A stretch of 64,000 bases of DNA from the NCBI GenBank assembly GCA_022616435.1, contig JAKEET010000079.1, positions 62,001 through 126,000 of the forward strand. Reading direction: 5' to 3'. Positions within the stretch are counted from its first letter, which is position 1. The number at the start of each line of letters is the position of its first letter. The position numbers and the translations under genes are program-made. This document shows, one piece after another, positions 6,806-14,671 of this stretch. The notes beneath the pieces were generated by a model that did no database searches, was not told the DNA's origin, and saw only the letters and a program-made list of their open reading frames with translations. Source of the DNA: Gemmataceae bacterium (GTDB lineage Bacteria; Planctomycetota; Planctomycetia; Gemmatales; Gemmataceae).

Positions 6806-9087
6806 ACTTCTTTGACCACGATCCGGTTCCCTTCGATCTCGATCACCTGGACCCGGCAGCCAGGGTTAACGTAATCGCCCTCGGCGACCACGTCGAGGAA
6901 ATCCTCGCCGAACTGCACCTTGCCGGCGGGACGCAGCGGCGTGGCGGCTGTGCCGATGGCGCCCAGCAAGCCCGCGTACGGCGACACCGCCTCGGGCTGG
7001 TCGCCCGTTTCGTCTTCCTCATCGGGCGGCTTCAGGATCAGGCGGTTGGCGTACGGGATGCTCGGCAAGTACCACGCCAGCATGAACGCGCCCACCAGCG
7101 CCGCCGCCATGCTCAGGCCGAACGTCGTCAGCGTCGTCCCGAGGTTGACCCAGTCCTGCGTCGTTTCCGGCATTTTTTCCAGGGTCACCAGCACCAGGCT
7201 GGCCACGACCAGGATCAGCCCGGCGACGCCGGTGACGGTCAGGCCGGGCAAGACGAAGATCTCGACGCCGATCAGCGCCAGGCCGAGGATGAACAAGAGC
7301 ACCGCCAGGAGCGTGAACTCGCCGACGAACGAATAGGCCCAGAAAAACAGCACGAAGCACACCGCCGACAGCACGCCCGGCAGGGTGGCGCCGGGCATCT
7401 TCAGCTCGAGGATCAAGCCGACGATGCCGAGCATGATCAGCAGGAAGCGGACCCACGGCTCGCGGAAGAACTCGGCGATCCGGTCGAGCCAGTCGTCGCG
7501 GGCCACGCTGATGCGCTGGTCTCCGGACAGGCCGAACAACGCATACGGCGCCGCCGGGGTCTCGAGATCCGTCGTCTGCGCCACGCGCCATTCCCGCGCC
7601 AGAGGCGCGGTGATCTTGAAATACTCGCCCTCCGGCGGGACCAGCCGGCCGAACGAATTCCAGCGCGGCGTCGCCGAGCGCTGATCGTCCTCGAACTCCT
7701 TGTCGGTGACCAGCAATTCCACGGTGGGATCGTCCTTGGCCTTGACGCGGACCAGCGCCAGCTTCGGATCGAGGGCGGCCTGGAAGAGCAAGGGCGGATA
7801 GCCCTGCTCGCGCGCCAGCGGGACCAGCATCTCGGCAATGCGCTTCCGGGTGTCGGCGTTCTGCTCGCCGGCCAGGTAGCTGAAATCGGCCAGGGCCGCG
7901 TCCTTGCCCATCACGATGTCCGAGCACGCCAGCGCCAGGAACGTCGCGGCCCCGAGCGATCGCTTCGGCGGCACCCAGGCGGCCAGCTTCACCGGGATCT
8001 GGCCGCTCGCGTCCTTGAGGTTGCGCAGCTCGTTGGCGAACGAGGCCACGTCGCGCGTGTCGCCCCCTTCGGAATCGAGGTGGAGGATGATGAAATTGGC
8101 CTGCTGACCGACCGCGCGGTTGACCCGGCGACGGAGCGAATTCACCTTGGCGGCGTCCACCGCGCCGCGCAGCTCCACCACCCACACGACCTTGGTGCGG
8201 CCCACCAGCCAATCCTCGACGAGGCTCTGCCGCGGCAACTGCAGCGCCGCCGCCAGCTCGCCGCGGCTCTTGTACACGGCCCGGGCCAGCTTCAGCTGGA
8301 TCGCTTGATCCGGATCAAACCAGCTCTGCCCCGGCTGCAATCCCTGGGGCACCCCCGCGTCCACCGACAGCAAGTCGCCCTTCGCCTCCCATTCCTTCAC
8401 GCTCTGGGCACTCAGGTAACGCTCGCCTTGCTTGGTCTTCGCGTGCTTGAGCGGCAGCTCCGGATCGATCATCCGCTGGATGACGTCGGGGGACGGGTAG
8501 TTCTTGGCGTAGTTGCGGTACGCGGTCCGCTCGGTTTCATCCAGGATGCTGTCCAGATCGCGGCTCACGGCCCCGAGGCGGGCCTTGACCGCGCGCGTGT
8601 CCTTGTCCACCTCGTTGGACATGATGATCTGGCTGCACGCCAGCACCGGCAGCACGGTGTGCCGGCTGGTCTCATGGTGGACAAACGCGACCGTCGTCAT
8701 CGCCGGCCAGTGCGCCTTGATCTGGCCGAGCTGCAGCTGGCGGATGTACTTCGCCAGGCTGTTGCACGGCCCGAAATCGCTGGTGCTGCTGGGCTGGCCG
8801 GTCGGATTGAAATCGAACACCACGGTGGTGATATTGCGCTTCTTGACGCCTTCGAGCGCGTCGTGCACCTTCTGCTTGATCTGCTGCACGGCCTCGCTGG
8901 TGATCGGATTGGGGACCGAGACAAACAGGCCGTCCTTGCGGGCGCCATCCTGGGCGGCGGCCGTGCCGGCGGCGGTCAGGACCAGCAGGCCAGCCAGTCC
9001 GCACGCGCGGATCCCCCACGCCGAGCGCGCTGCCGCCCGGCCAGTGGGGCCATGGTTCGAGCGCGGCAGTGACGGAATCGACGTCAT
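6802..9087 (-). CDS. NfeD-family protein, long form with two ClpP-like domains
   Basis: This 761-residue protein has a signal peptide (about 1-45, ending TAAAQ). A first ClpP/crotonase-like domain lies at about 50-200 and a second at about 310-430. Four to six TM helices follow (about 545-672), then a C-terminal NfeD OB fold (about 705-761). In active relatives a Ser in an SAG-like motif and a Lys do the cutting. Here the matching stretch near residue 377 reads SLGAATFLALA, so the nucleophile appears to be lost, and the first domain also lacks it. ATG 9087 is chosen because it puts the signal peptide at the N-terminus; a GTG at 9174 is also in frame. First gene of the operon, behind a consensus promoter. 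Confidence 0.88.
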   Translation of the reverse strand: MTSIPSLPRSNHGPTGRAAARSAWGIRACGLAGLLVLTAAGTAAAQDGARKDGLFVSVPNPITSEAVQQIKQKVHDALEGVKKRNITTVVFDFNPTGQPSSTSDFGPCNSLAKYIRQLQLGQIKAHWPAMTTVAFVHHETSRHTVLPVLACSQIIMSNEVDKDTRAVKARLGAVSRDLDSILDETERTAYRNYAKNYPSPDVIQRMIDPELPLKHAKTKQGERYLSAQSVKEWEAKGDLLSVDAGVPQGLQPGQSWFDPDQAIQLKLARAVYKSRGELAAALQLPRQSLVEDWLVGRTKVVWVVELRGAVDAAKVNSLRRRVNRAVGQQANFIILHLDSEGGDTRDVASFANELRNLKDASGQIPVKLAAWVPPKRSLGAATFLALACSDIVMGKDAALADFSYLAGEQNADTRKRIAEMLVPLAREQGYPPLLFQAALDPKLALVRVKAKDDPTVELLVTDKEFEDDQRSATPRWNSFGRLVPPEGEYFKITAPLAREWRVAQTTDLETPAAPYALFGLSGDQRISVARDDWLDRIAEFFREPWVRFLLIMLGIVGLILELKMPGATLPGVLSAVCFVLFFWAYSFVGEFTLLAVLLFILGLALIGVEIFVLPGLTVTGVAGLILVVASLVLVTLEKMPETTQDWVNLGTTLTTFGLSMAAALVGAFMLAWYLPSIPYANRLILKPPDEEDETGDQPEAVSPYAGLLGAIGTAATPLRPAGKVQFGEDFLDVVAEGDYVNPGCRVQVIEIEGNRIVVKEV

Positions 9088-9197
9088 GGCAAGCCCGGGG
9101 AGATGAACCGCTTCCACATTTCGAACCACGCGACACATCCACGCGCGACATCGGCCACGCCGCGGATCGACCACGCGCTGGGTCGGGAAGCAACTCC

Positions 9198-9226
9198 ATT
9201 ATAAGAGGGGGCCGAAACCCTGTCAA
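9198..9226 (-). promoter_or_regulatory. Consensus sigma-70 promoter of the nfeD-floA operon
   Basis: On the minus strand TTGACA (9226-9221) and TATAAT (9203-9198) are separated by exactly 17 bases, and the -35 box is preceded by a T run. The expected transcript starts near 9190, leaving about 100 bases of leader before the ATG at 9087. It is the best promoter match I see in the window. Confidence 0.8.
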
Positions 9227-9389
9227 AAACGGCACGCCCCCCTGGAATTGTTCGCTGCGGGGGGCGGGAGATTGGGAAGTCGGGCGCGAAAAGTTGGGAT
9301 GCCACGTCGCTCACGTCGCGGGCTTGTTCGAGCAGTGCGGGTCGCGTGAAGGACGGCGGCACGAACGCGACGCGGAATGCACGGCACGG

Positions 9390-9427
9390 ACCCGTTTAGC
9401 GCACGCCGGCTCTCGCGCTAAACGGGT
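9390..9427. terminator. Hairpin downstream of the blaR1-like gene
   Basis: Perfect 12-bp arms (ACCCGTTTAGCG and its complement) at 9390-9401 and 9416-9427 with a 14-base loop. It begins 56 bases past the stop of the minus-strand M56 gene and upstream of the nfeD promoter, a sensible place for a terminator. There is no clear T run. The remainder of 9227-9482 shows nothing else. Confidence 0.5.
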
Positions 9428-9482
9428 CACGGATTAGCGCCTTTTCAATCGCCGAGCTCTTCACCCATGCGCCGCGTTGCCG

Positions 9483-11273
9483 CTACGGCCGGGCCGCGGG
9501 CGGCACGACGCGATTCGCCTCGGGACGAGCCGGGTCGCGGCTCGGCGCCGCCCCCGCCGGCGGAGCATCGCTGGCGCCGCCGCGCGGCGGCGGATTGCTG
9601 GGGTCGGCCGGCTTGCGCGATGGGGCCTTGCCGCCGAGCTTCTCCAGCAGGGCGTCCAGCTTGCGTTCCAACTCGTCCAGGCGCCGTTCCACATCGGGCC
9701 GCACGCCGAAGGGAGGGATACCGCCGGGGTGCGGGCCCACGCCGGGGAACGGGCCCACGCCGACCGGCGGCAACCCGCCCGGTTGCACGGGCAGCGGCGG
9801 GAGACCACCGGGTGGAAGCGGCGGCGCGCCGATCACCAGGCCGCCGCCGGCGAAGCCGGCCTTGCGCATCATCTCTTGCATCTGCCGGTTCAGCTCGCGC
9901 TGCTTCTCGCCGAATTCTTTCTGCAGCTTCTGTTCGAAGTCGCGGCGCTTCTGCTCCATCTGCCGTTGCAGCTTGATGAACTCCTCCTGCAGCTTCTGCA
10001 GCTCCCGGCGGGCCTTGTCGGGATCGATCTCGTCGGGTTTCTTCTCGCCCTTGTCCTCTTTCTTGTCATCCTGTCGAGTCACCGCCGCCTGCCGGTCTTG
10101 ACCAGCGACAGCCGGCGCCTCTTGCGACCAGGTCGGCGCCAGCGGCAACAGCACCAAGCCCAACGTCAAGACCACGAGCAGACCGGTCAGGGTCAACGCT
10201 CGCGGCGTCCGTCCACGCAGAATCATGGTCAGTCTCCTTCGCAAGAAATGAACGTGCCCCAGGCCGCTCGCCGCCGGCGGCAGCGGTGCCCGGGCGCCGG
10301 ACAAGAAATCGACGGTCTCCACCAGCGCCAGCGCGTAGGCGCGGGCCGCGCCGGGCAGCGTGGAGGTCACCCAGGCATCGCAGCATTCTTCCTCCGCCTG
10401 CTGCAATTCGTACCGGGCCCACCACACCAGCGGACACCACCAGTATGCCGCCAGCGTCGCCAGCTCCAGCCAACGCACCCAATGATCGCGGCGCCGCCAG
10501 TGGGCCAACTCGTGGGCCAGCAACGTCCGCCATTGTTCGGGAGTCAGCCGCTCGACGAGCGCTGCCGGCACGACCAGCCGCGGTCTGCGGCCAAAGGCCC
10601 ACAACATCGGCGACACCGTCCCCGGCACCAGCACCAACCGGGGACAACGCACCTCCATTCGCCGAGCGACGCCCTTGGCCAAGCGGCGCAGCTCCGCCGG
10701 CGCCGGCGTGCCGTAACGCAGCAGGCGCTGGAAACGCAGCAGGCGACAACCGGCCAAGCTCAGCCACATGACGGCGCCCGACAACCACACCCAGCCGAAT
10801 GCCGTGGACAGCCACGACCAATCCAGGGACGTTGCCGCTGCGGCCGCCGGCTCGACGGGCGCGGCCGGCGCTGCCGCCAACGGCGCGGGCGCCATCCGCT
10901 CGTTCGGCAGCTCCGCGGGTTGCTGCTCCGGCGCCGGCGGATCCTGGTGGACTGCATCCGCGGCAATGACCTGCGGATGCGCATCGTTGGCCGGCAGCCG
11001 TGCCCCATCGGCGGCGTCGTCCACAGGAAATGGTGCCAGTGCAGCAGGCGCCGCGTCGTTGGGTACGGCCGGCTGGGCTGCGACCGCCGGCGGCGTCGTC
11101 CGGATCACGGGAATGGCGACCAGCGGCGGCGTCAGCAGCTTGAGAAACACCAAGAGCCACAGCCCGTGCGCGAGCGCCGGCCGGCGCAGCCAGCGCCCCG
11201 CCGACCACGCGGCCAGGGCCAGCGCCGCGGCGACCACCAGATTGCTGAGAGCCAGGGTCATGAGCGCGGTCAT
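9483..11273 (-). CDS. BlaR1/MecR1-like M56 metallopeptidase
   Basis: A 596-residue membrane-bound zinc peptidase of family M56. N-terminal TM helices lie at about 7-27 and 34-56. Another pair brackets a Pro/Ala-rich loop (about 60-148), with TM at about 155-178. The zinc site HELAH is at 254-258, and the downstream glutamates of AEEECCDAWV lie near 294. After a TM at about 395-420 comes a charged coiled coil (about 440-490) and a Pro/Gly-rich tail, not the penicillin-binding sensor of true BlaR1. Family knowledge says it cleaves or releases the partner repressor after a signal. The ATG 11273 overlaps the blaI stop (ATGA) and has AAAGGAG six bases ahead. Confidence 0.9.
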   Translation of the reverse strand: MTALMTLALSNLVVAAALALAAWSAGRWLRRPALAHGLWLLVFLKLLTPPLVAIPVIRTTPPAVAAQPAVPNDAAPAALAPFPVDDAADGARLPANDAHPQVIAADAVHQDPPAPEQQPAELPNERMAPAPLAAAPAAPVEPAAAAATSLDWSWLSTAFGWVWLSGAVMWLSLAGCRLLRFQRLLRYGTPAPAELRRLAKGVARRMEVRCPRLVLVPGTVSPMLWAFGRRPRLVVPAALVERLTPEQWRTLLAHELAHWRRRDHWVRWLELATLAAYWWCPLVWWARYELQQAEEECCDAWVTSTLPGAARAYALALVETVDFLSGARAPLPPAASGLGHVHFLRRRLTMILRGRTPRALTLTGLLVVLTLGLVLLPLAPTWSQEAPAVAGQDRQAAVTRQDDKKEDKGEKKPDEIDPDKARRELQKLQEEFIKLQRQMEQKRRDFEQKLQKEFGEKQRELNRQMQEMMRKAGFAGGGLVIGAPPLPPGGLPPLPVQPGGLPPVGVGPFPGVGPHPGGIPPFGVRPDVERRLDELERKLDALLEKLGGKAPSRKPADPSNPPPRGGASDAPPAGAAPSRDPARPEANRVVPPAARP

Positions 11274-11707
11274 GAGGGCTCCTTTCCGCGGCGTGCTTTG
11301 CGCGAATCGTCGTGGCGCGAACGGTCGTGGCGCGAATGGTCCTGAATCAGTTGCCGGAGCAGGTGGCGATCTTGATCCGAGAGCCGCCGCCCCTGGACGA
11401 GATGGGTGAGCAAGGGCGTCCACGACCCGCCGCACAACTTTTCCGCCACCGCTTGCAGGCGCCGCCCGACCAGCTCAGCGCGTCCCAGCGTCGCCGAGAA
11501 GACGTGGATCGCGGCGGTCCGGTCGCGGTGGACACAACCCTTGGCCTCGAGCCGCTCGAGCAATTTCTGCACGGTGGCGTACTGCGCCGGCTTCCCCGAC
11601 GGATACAGCGTGTCGGTGATGCGGCGGATCGGCAGCGGCCCCTCGTCCCACAGGACCTGGAGAACCGCCAGCTCGGCATCGGTGACGTCTTGCGGTGTAC
11701 GCGCCAT
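11270..11707 (-). CDS. BlaI/MecI/CopY-family repressor
   Basis: A 145-residue winged-helix repressor. The DNA-binding part (about residues 5-75) has the family features DAELAVLQVLW, a helix around PIRRITDTLY, and the wing AKGCVHRDR. The C-terminal helices (about 90-135) should dimerise. The tail is unusually rich in His, Arg, Asp and Ser (repeated RHD). Start ATG 11707 has GAGG upstream; upstream codons in the same frame lie inside the promoter. It is followed with a four-base overlap by the M56 peptidase gene, the standard regulator-sensor pair. No beta-lactamase or other target gene is adjacent, so the pair may control distant genes and itself. Confidence 0.92.
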   Translation of the reverse strand: MARTPQDVTDAELAVLQVLWDEGPLPIRRITDTLYPSGKPAQYATVQKLLERLEAKGCVHRDRTAAIHVFSATLGRAELVGRRLQAVAEKLCGGSWTPLLTHLVQGRRLSDQDRHLLRQLIQDHSRHDRSRHDDSRKARRGKEPS

Positions 11708-11717
11708 CGCGTCCTCT

Positions 11718-11773
11718 TCAGACGGATTGTCTGACCAGACGCTGATGGTAAGACGATTTGACTGAGATGTCAA
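11718..11773 (-). promoter_or_regulatory. blaI promoter with candidate BlaI operator
   Basis: On the minus strand TTGACA (11773-11768) and TACCAT (11750-11745) are spaced by 17 bases. Just downstream lie two overlapping dyads: GTCTGACCAGAC (11729-11740) and TCAGAC-N5-GTCTGA (11718-11734). They cover the expected start of transcription, as an autoregulatory operator would. The half-site differs from the classical TACA/TGTA of BlaI, so the match is by position and symmetry only. Confidence 0.6.
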
Positions 11774-11791
11774 GCGCGAAATCGGATTCAC

Positions 11792-12697
11792 TCACGATGA
11801 TGAACCGTGGTCGCCGCCCGTTGCCGGCAACGGCGTCTTCACGGTCAGCACGGCACAGGGCGCCTCGCGCAGCACGCGCTCGGCCGCGCTGCCGAGCAAC
11901 AGGCGGCCGAGGCCGGTTCGGCCGTGCGTGCCCATCACGATCAGGTCGGCGGGCATGCTTTCAGCGGCGGTAAGGATCTGCTGTGCGGCATCGCCTTCTT
12001 CCGTCTGAGTCTCGAATTGGACGCCGGGCACCGTGGGCGTCAGGGCAGCGAGTTGCCGTGACGCGTTTGCCCGCTCGGTTTCCGTGGGAAACTCGAGCAT
12101 GACGTCGCCAAAGGCCGCCGCCGGCGCTTGCAGGACGTGCAGTGCCGTGAGCGGCGCCTTGTATTCCCTGGCCAGCCACGAGGCCAGGTGCAGCGCGACG
12201 GCCGAGTGTTCGGAGAAATCCGTCGGATGGAGGATCCGCCGGATCTGCGGCTTGTGCGCACCCGACGCAGGGAGCTTGACGGCGAGCACGGGGCAGGGCG
12301 CCTTGCGAATCACCTGTTCCGCCACGCTCCCCAGGACCAGACGACTGAAGCCGCGACGACCGTGCGTCCCCATGACGATCAGGTCGCAACCGTGCTGGGC
12401 GGCCGCCACGATTTCCTGGCTCGGAACACCGAACACCAGGCGACGCTCGACGAGGACGGCTGGGTCCGTCGGCACGACGGCGTCAAGCTTGGCTTGCAGG
12501 GCCGGCCGATCGTATTCACTTGGCTCGGGAGGCGCCGGAGTCATCACGCCGGAAGTCACGGTGACCGGCGGCGCGGCGACATGGAGAAGCACCAGCTTCG
12601 CCTTGTGGTCGCGCGCCAGCAGGCACGCCAGCCGGAACGCGTCGGCCGAGTGCTCGGAAAAGTCGGTCGGATGGAGAATGGTGCGGATCGACAGCAT
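11792..12697 (-). CDS. Universal stress protein with two UspA domains
   Basis: A 301-residue tandem UspA protein. Domain one (about 1-145) and domain two (about 150-290) both begin with an ILHPTDFSEHSA block. Both carry the ATP-binding pattern, MGTHGRRGFSRLVLGS near residue 120 and MGTHGRTGLGRLLLGS near 265, so both are likely to bind ATP. Such proteins act in the cytoplasm in stress survival. ATG 12697 is preceded by GGAG seven bases upstream; an in-frame ATG at 12709 is the alternative. The stop is only about 20 bases from the blaI -35 box, so it may lie upstream of, or read into, that unit. Confidence 0.92.
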   Translation of the reverse strand: MLSIRTILHPTDFSEHSADAFRLACLLARDHKAKLVLLHVAAPPVTVTSGVMTPAPPEPSEYDRPALQAKLDAVVPTDPAVLVERRLVFGVPSQEIVAAAQHGCDLIVMGTHGRRGFSRLVLGSVAEQVIRKAPCPVLAVKLPASGAHKPQIRRILHPTDFSEHSAVALHLASWLAREYKAPLTALHVLQAPAAAFGDVMLEFPTETERANASRQLAALTPTVPGVQFETQTEEGDAAQQILTAAESMPADLIVMGTHGRTGLGRLLLGSAAERVLREAPCAVLTVKTPLPATGGDHGSSS

Positions 12698-13004
12698 GGC
12701 GTGCTCCATGAACGGGACGGCAGCGGACAGGCGCATGGAAGCAAGGTCCGTGCCACTGGCGCAGGCTGCGCGCGATACGATCGGAGTTGCGAGAATCAGC
12801 CGCGTTTCTCGAAGACCGCCAGGCGGACCGATGTGAGAGGCCATCGAACCTTGACGGCCAGGTGTGCGGAAACGACATGGCGTGTGCGGCCGCGGCCCGG
12901 AGCTTGGCGTGGTGAATGAGGTGAGGTTTCTTAGACCTTGCGGATGAGCGCGCGACGTGCAACAATTTCCCAAGCCGTCCATGTCGTCTGCGAAAGGCAT
13001 CGTC
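12698..13004. other. Divergent spacer between usp and CHI-like genes
   Basis: About 300 bases between two divergent genes. No open frame of quality, no long repeat and no clear -35/-10 pair is visible; promoters for both genes are expected here. Confidence 0.5.
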
Positions 13005-13640
13005 ATGATCGATCGCAAGCCAACCCGGATCCATCGGCTGCTCGCCGTCACCCTGACACTGGCGCCGGCCCTGGCGGCGGCGGCCGCGTTGCCGCCGCCG
13101 GCGGGCGCCGGCGACAAGGAGCTGTTTCCTCCGCGCATCGAGCGGGCGATCGGCGGGCGTCCGATCCAGCTAGTTCGCACCGGCAAGGCCGTGCGCAAGC
13201 AGCTCGGCTTCAACGTCTACGAAGTCGCCAGCTACCTGCAGGAAGGCGCCCCGGTCAAGACTGCCGAGGACCTGGCCGCCGCCGCTCACGCCAAGCAATT
13301 GATCCTCGTCTTCGTCGTGAGCGTGGCCGGCGACGACATGGCCGCCGCCTTCGAGTCCACCTTTCGCAAAAACTACCCGGCGCCCGCCTTCGCCAAGGAA
13401 ACGTCACAGTTGCTCGCACAGGTGCGCAAGACCTCCGCCCGCAAGGGCGACCGCATCTTGATGACGCACATCCCCGACAAGGGCTTGCACTACCGCTTCC
13501 AGGGCAAGGACGACGCGCAGGAATTGCTGATCCCGAACCCGGCCTACTCCAGGGCCGTGTGGGACAACTACTTCGGCGAGTACAACTGCGGTGAGAACGT
13601 GAAGCTGGGGTTGGTTGCCGAGCTGATGCGGCAGCCGTGA
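13005..13640 (+). CDS. Exported chalcone isomerase-like protein
   Basis: A 211-residue protein with a signal peptide (about 1-35, hydrophobic and Ala-rich, ending AGAGD). It is followed by a chalcone-isomerase-like domain (about 45-205): KQLGFNVYEVASYLQ is the usual start, KGDRILMTHIPDKGLHYRF lies in the middle, and a VWDNYFGE segment near the end matches the family. In bacteria these proteins are fatty-acid-binding or of unknown role rather than true chalcone isomerases. ATG 13005 has AAAGG upstream; two earlier in-frame starts would place charged residues before the signal peptide. It stands alone. Confidence 0.8.
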   Translation: MIDRKPTRIHRLLAVTLTLAPALAAAAALPPPAGAGDKELFPPRIERAIGGRPIQLVRTGKAVRKQLGFNVYEVASYLQEGAPVKTAEDLAAAAHAKQLILVFVVSVAGDDMAAAFESTFRKNYPAPAFAKETSQLLAQVRKTSARKGDRILMTHIPDKGLHYRFQGKDDAQELLIPNPAYSRAVWDNYFGEYNCGENVKLGLVAELMRQP

Positions 13641-13717
13641 GGTCGACAACAAGACGCTGCGATCTCAGTGATGAAGCGCTGGCGTCGGCCGCAGTACGGC
13701 AGGGGGCGCGAAAAGAG

Positions 13718-13747
13718 TTGCTCCACATGATTGGACCGCGATAGAAT
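13718..13747 (+). promoter_or_regulatory. Possible promoter for the small-protein/retropepsin-like pair
   Basis: TTGCTC (13718-13723) and TAGAAT (13742-13747) with an 18-base spacer, 30 bases ahead of the ATG at 13778. Modest match. Confidence 0.35.
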
Positions 13748-13777
13748 TCGGCCAGGTGGTATTGGGAGGGTCAATGC

Positions 13778-14035
13778 ATGTCTGTTTCAACCGCGGTGCA
13801 AGATCGCAATCGCGAGCTGGCCCGGCACATCAACGACGAGGCCAGGAAGGATCCTCAATCGCCGTATGCAGGCAAGTTCGTGGGCATTGCCAACGGTCAG
13901 GTCGCAGTCGTCGCGGATGATTTGGACGAAATGGTCCGAAGACTTCGCCAAGTCGAGCCAGACCCGGCCAAGACCTTTGGCATCGAAGCGAGCCATGACT
14001 ACACCGTCGTCGAAGAAATCTGGGGGCCGTGCTGA
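13778..14035 (+). CDS. Small soluble protein, partner of the retropepsin-like gene
   Basis: An 85-residue acidic protein. An N-terminal helix (about 8-25; NRELARHINDEARKD) leads to a small beta domain with GKFVGIANGQVAVVADDLDE, then a helix (DEMVRRLRQ) and a short end containing VEEIWGPC. It resembles the DUF5678-type small proteins, without certainty. Its stop overlaps the ATG of the next gene by one base (TGATG), so the two are translationally coupled. This arrangement recalls small two-gene modules in planctomycetes; the function is unknown. Confidence 0.75.
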   Translation: MSVSTAVQDRNRELARHINDEARKDPQSPYAGKFVGIANGQVAVVADDLDEMVRRLRQVEPDPAKTFGIEASHDYTVVEEIWGPC

Positions 14036-14433
14036 TGCCGCGTGTGCAATGGCCCCTTCGGCACGGCCGTCCGTGCGTGGAAGTGGAGCTAACCCTGGCG
14101 CCGAGCGGGCAACCTCTGTCGAGGATCTTGATTGCTGATACAGGCGCTGGTTCGGCCGCTTCCCGATTCGAGTTGATTCTGGAGGAAGACGATTGTTTGC
14201 TGTGCGGCGGTAACCCCCTGCAGCCAATTACTCTTGGCGGTGCATATCTCGGCTCGTTTCCAACCTACGCCGTCTCCGTAAAGATTCCGCAACTCGGATT
14301 CGCTCAGATTCTTCGCGCGGTTGGCATTCCTTCCGTCCCTGCCGGCTTTGGCGGCATCGCCGGTTTCCAGTTCCTGAATCGCCTTCATTACGGCAACTTC
14401 GGCGATCCAGCTCATTTTGGACTAGAGTCTTGA
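14035..14433 (+). CDS. Retropepsin-like aspartic protease domain protein
   Basis: A 132-residue single-domain protein. ILIADTGAGSAAS has the D-T-G-A active-site motif at residues 35-38, flanked by hydrophobic beta strands. A second hydrophobic motif near the C-terminus (GIAGFQFLNRL) fits the flap-and-psi-loop pattern of clan AA proteases, which act as homodimers at this length. A cytoplasmic protease is predicted; the substrate is unknown. It is coupled to the upstream 85-residue protein, which may be its partner, regulator or substrate (inference). Confidence 0.75.
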   Translation: MPRVQWPLRHGRPCVEVELTLAPSGQPLSRILIADTGAGSAASRFELILEEDDCLLCGGNPLQPITLGGAYLGSFPTYAVSVKIPQLGFAQILRAVGIPSVPAGFGGIAGFQFLNRLHYGNFGDPAHFGLES

Positions 14434-14444
14434 GGAGAACCGAA

Positions 14445-14645
14445 GTGCCCAATCGAGATGACAAACGCAAGCTTCGCATCCTGAAGAAGGCCGTGAAACG
14501 CGCCGGCAACAAGCATCGCCGCCACTCCCTCAAGCGGCAACTGCAGGAGAATCCGGACGAGGCCCACCTCGCGGAGGAAGACCTCGGCGGCAACGCTTCC
14601 AGGAACATGAACGCCCTGGACCGGCCCGTGGACGGGACGGACTAG
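14445..14645 (+). CDS. Short, highly charged hypothetical protein
   Basis: A 66-residue protein with a very basic first half (Lys/Arg/His-rich helices such as LRILKKAVKRAGNKHRRH) and an acidic, Asn-rich end. I do not know a function. The GTG at 14445 is taken as start because AGGAG lies about eight bases upstream; an in-frame TTG at 14430 is less likely. It begins 11 bases after the retropepsin-like gene and ends 26 bases before the S9 peptidase gene, so all may share a transcript. Confidence 0.7.
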   Translation: MPNRDDKRKLRILKKAVKRAGNKHRRHSLKRQLQENPDEAHLAEEDLGGNASRNMNALDRPVDGTD

Positions 14646-14671
14646 AATCAAGGTTCGCGAAGGAGATTGCC

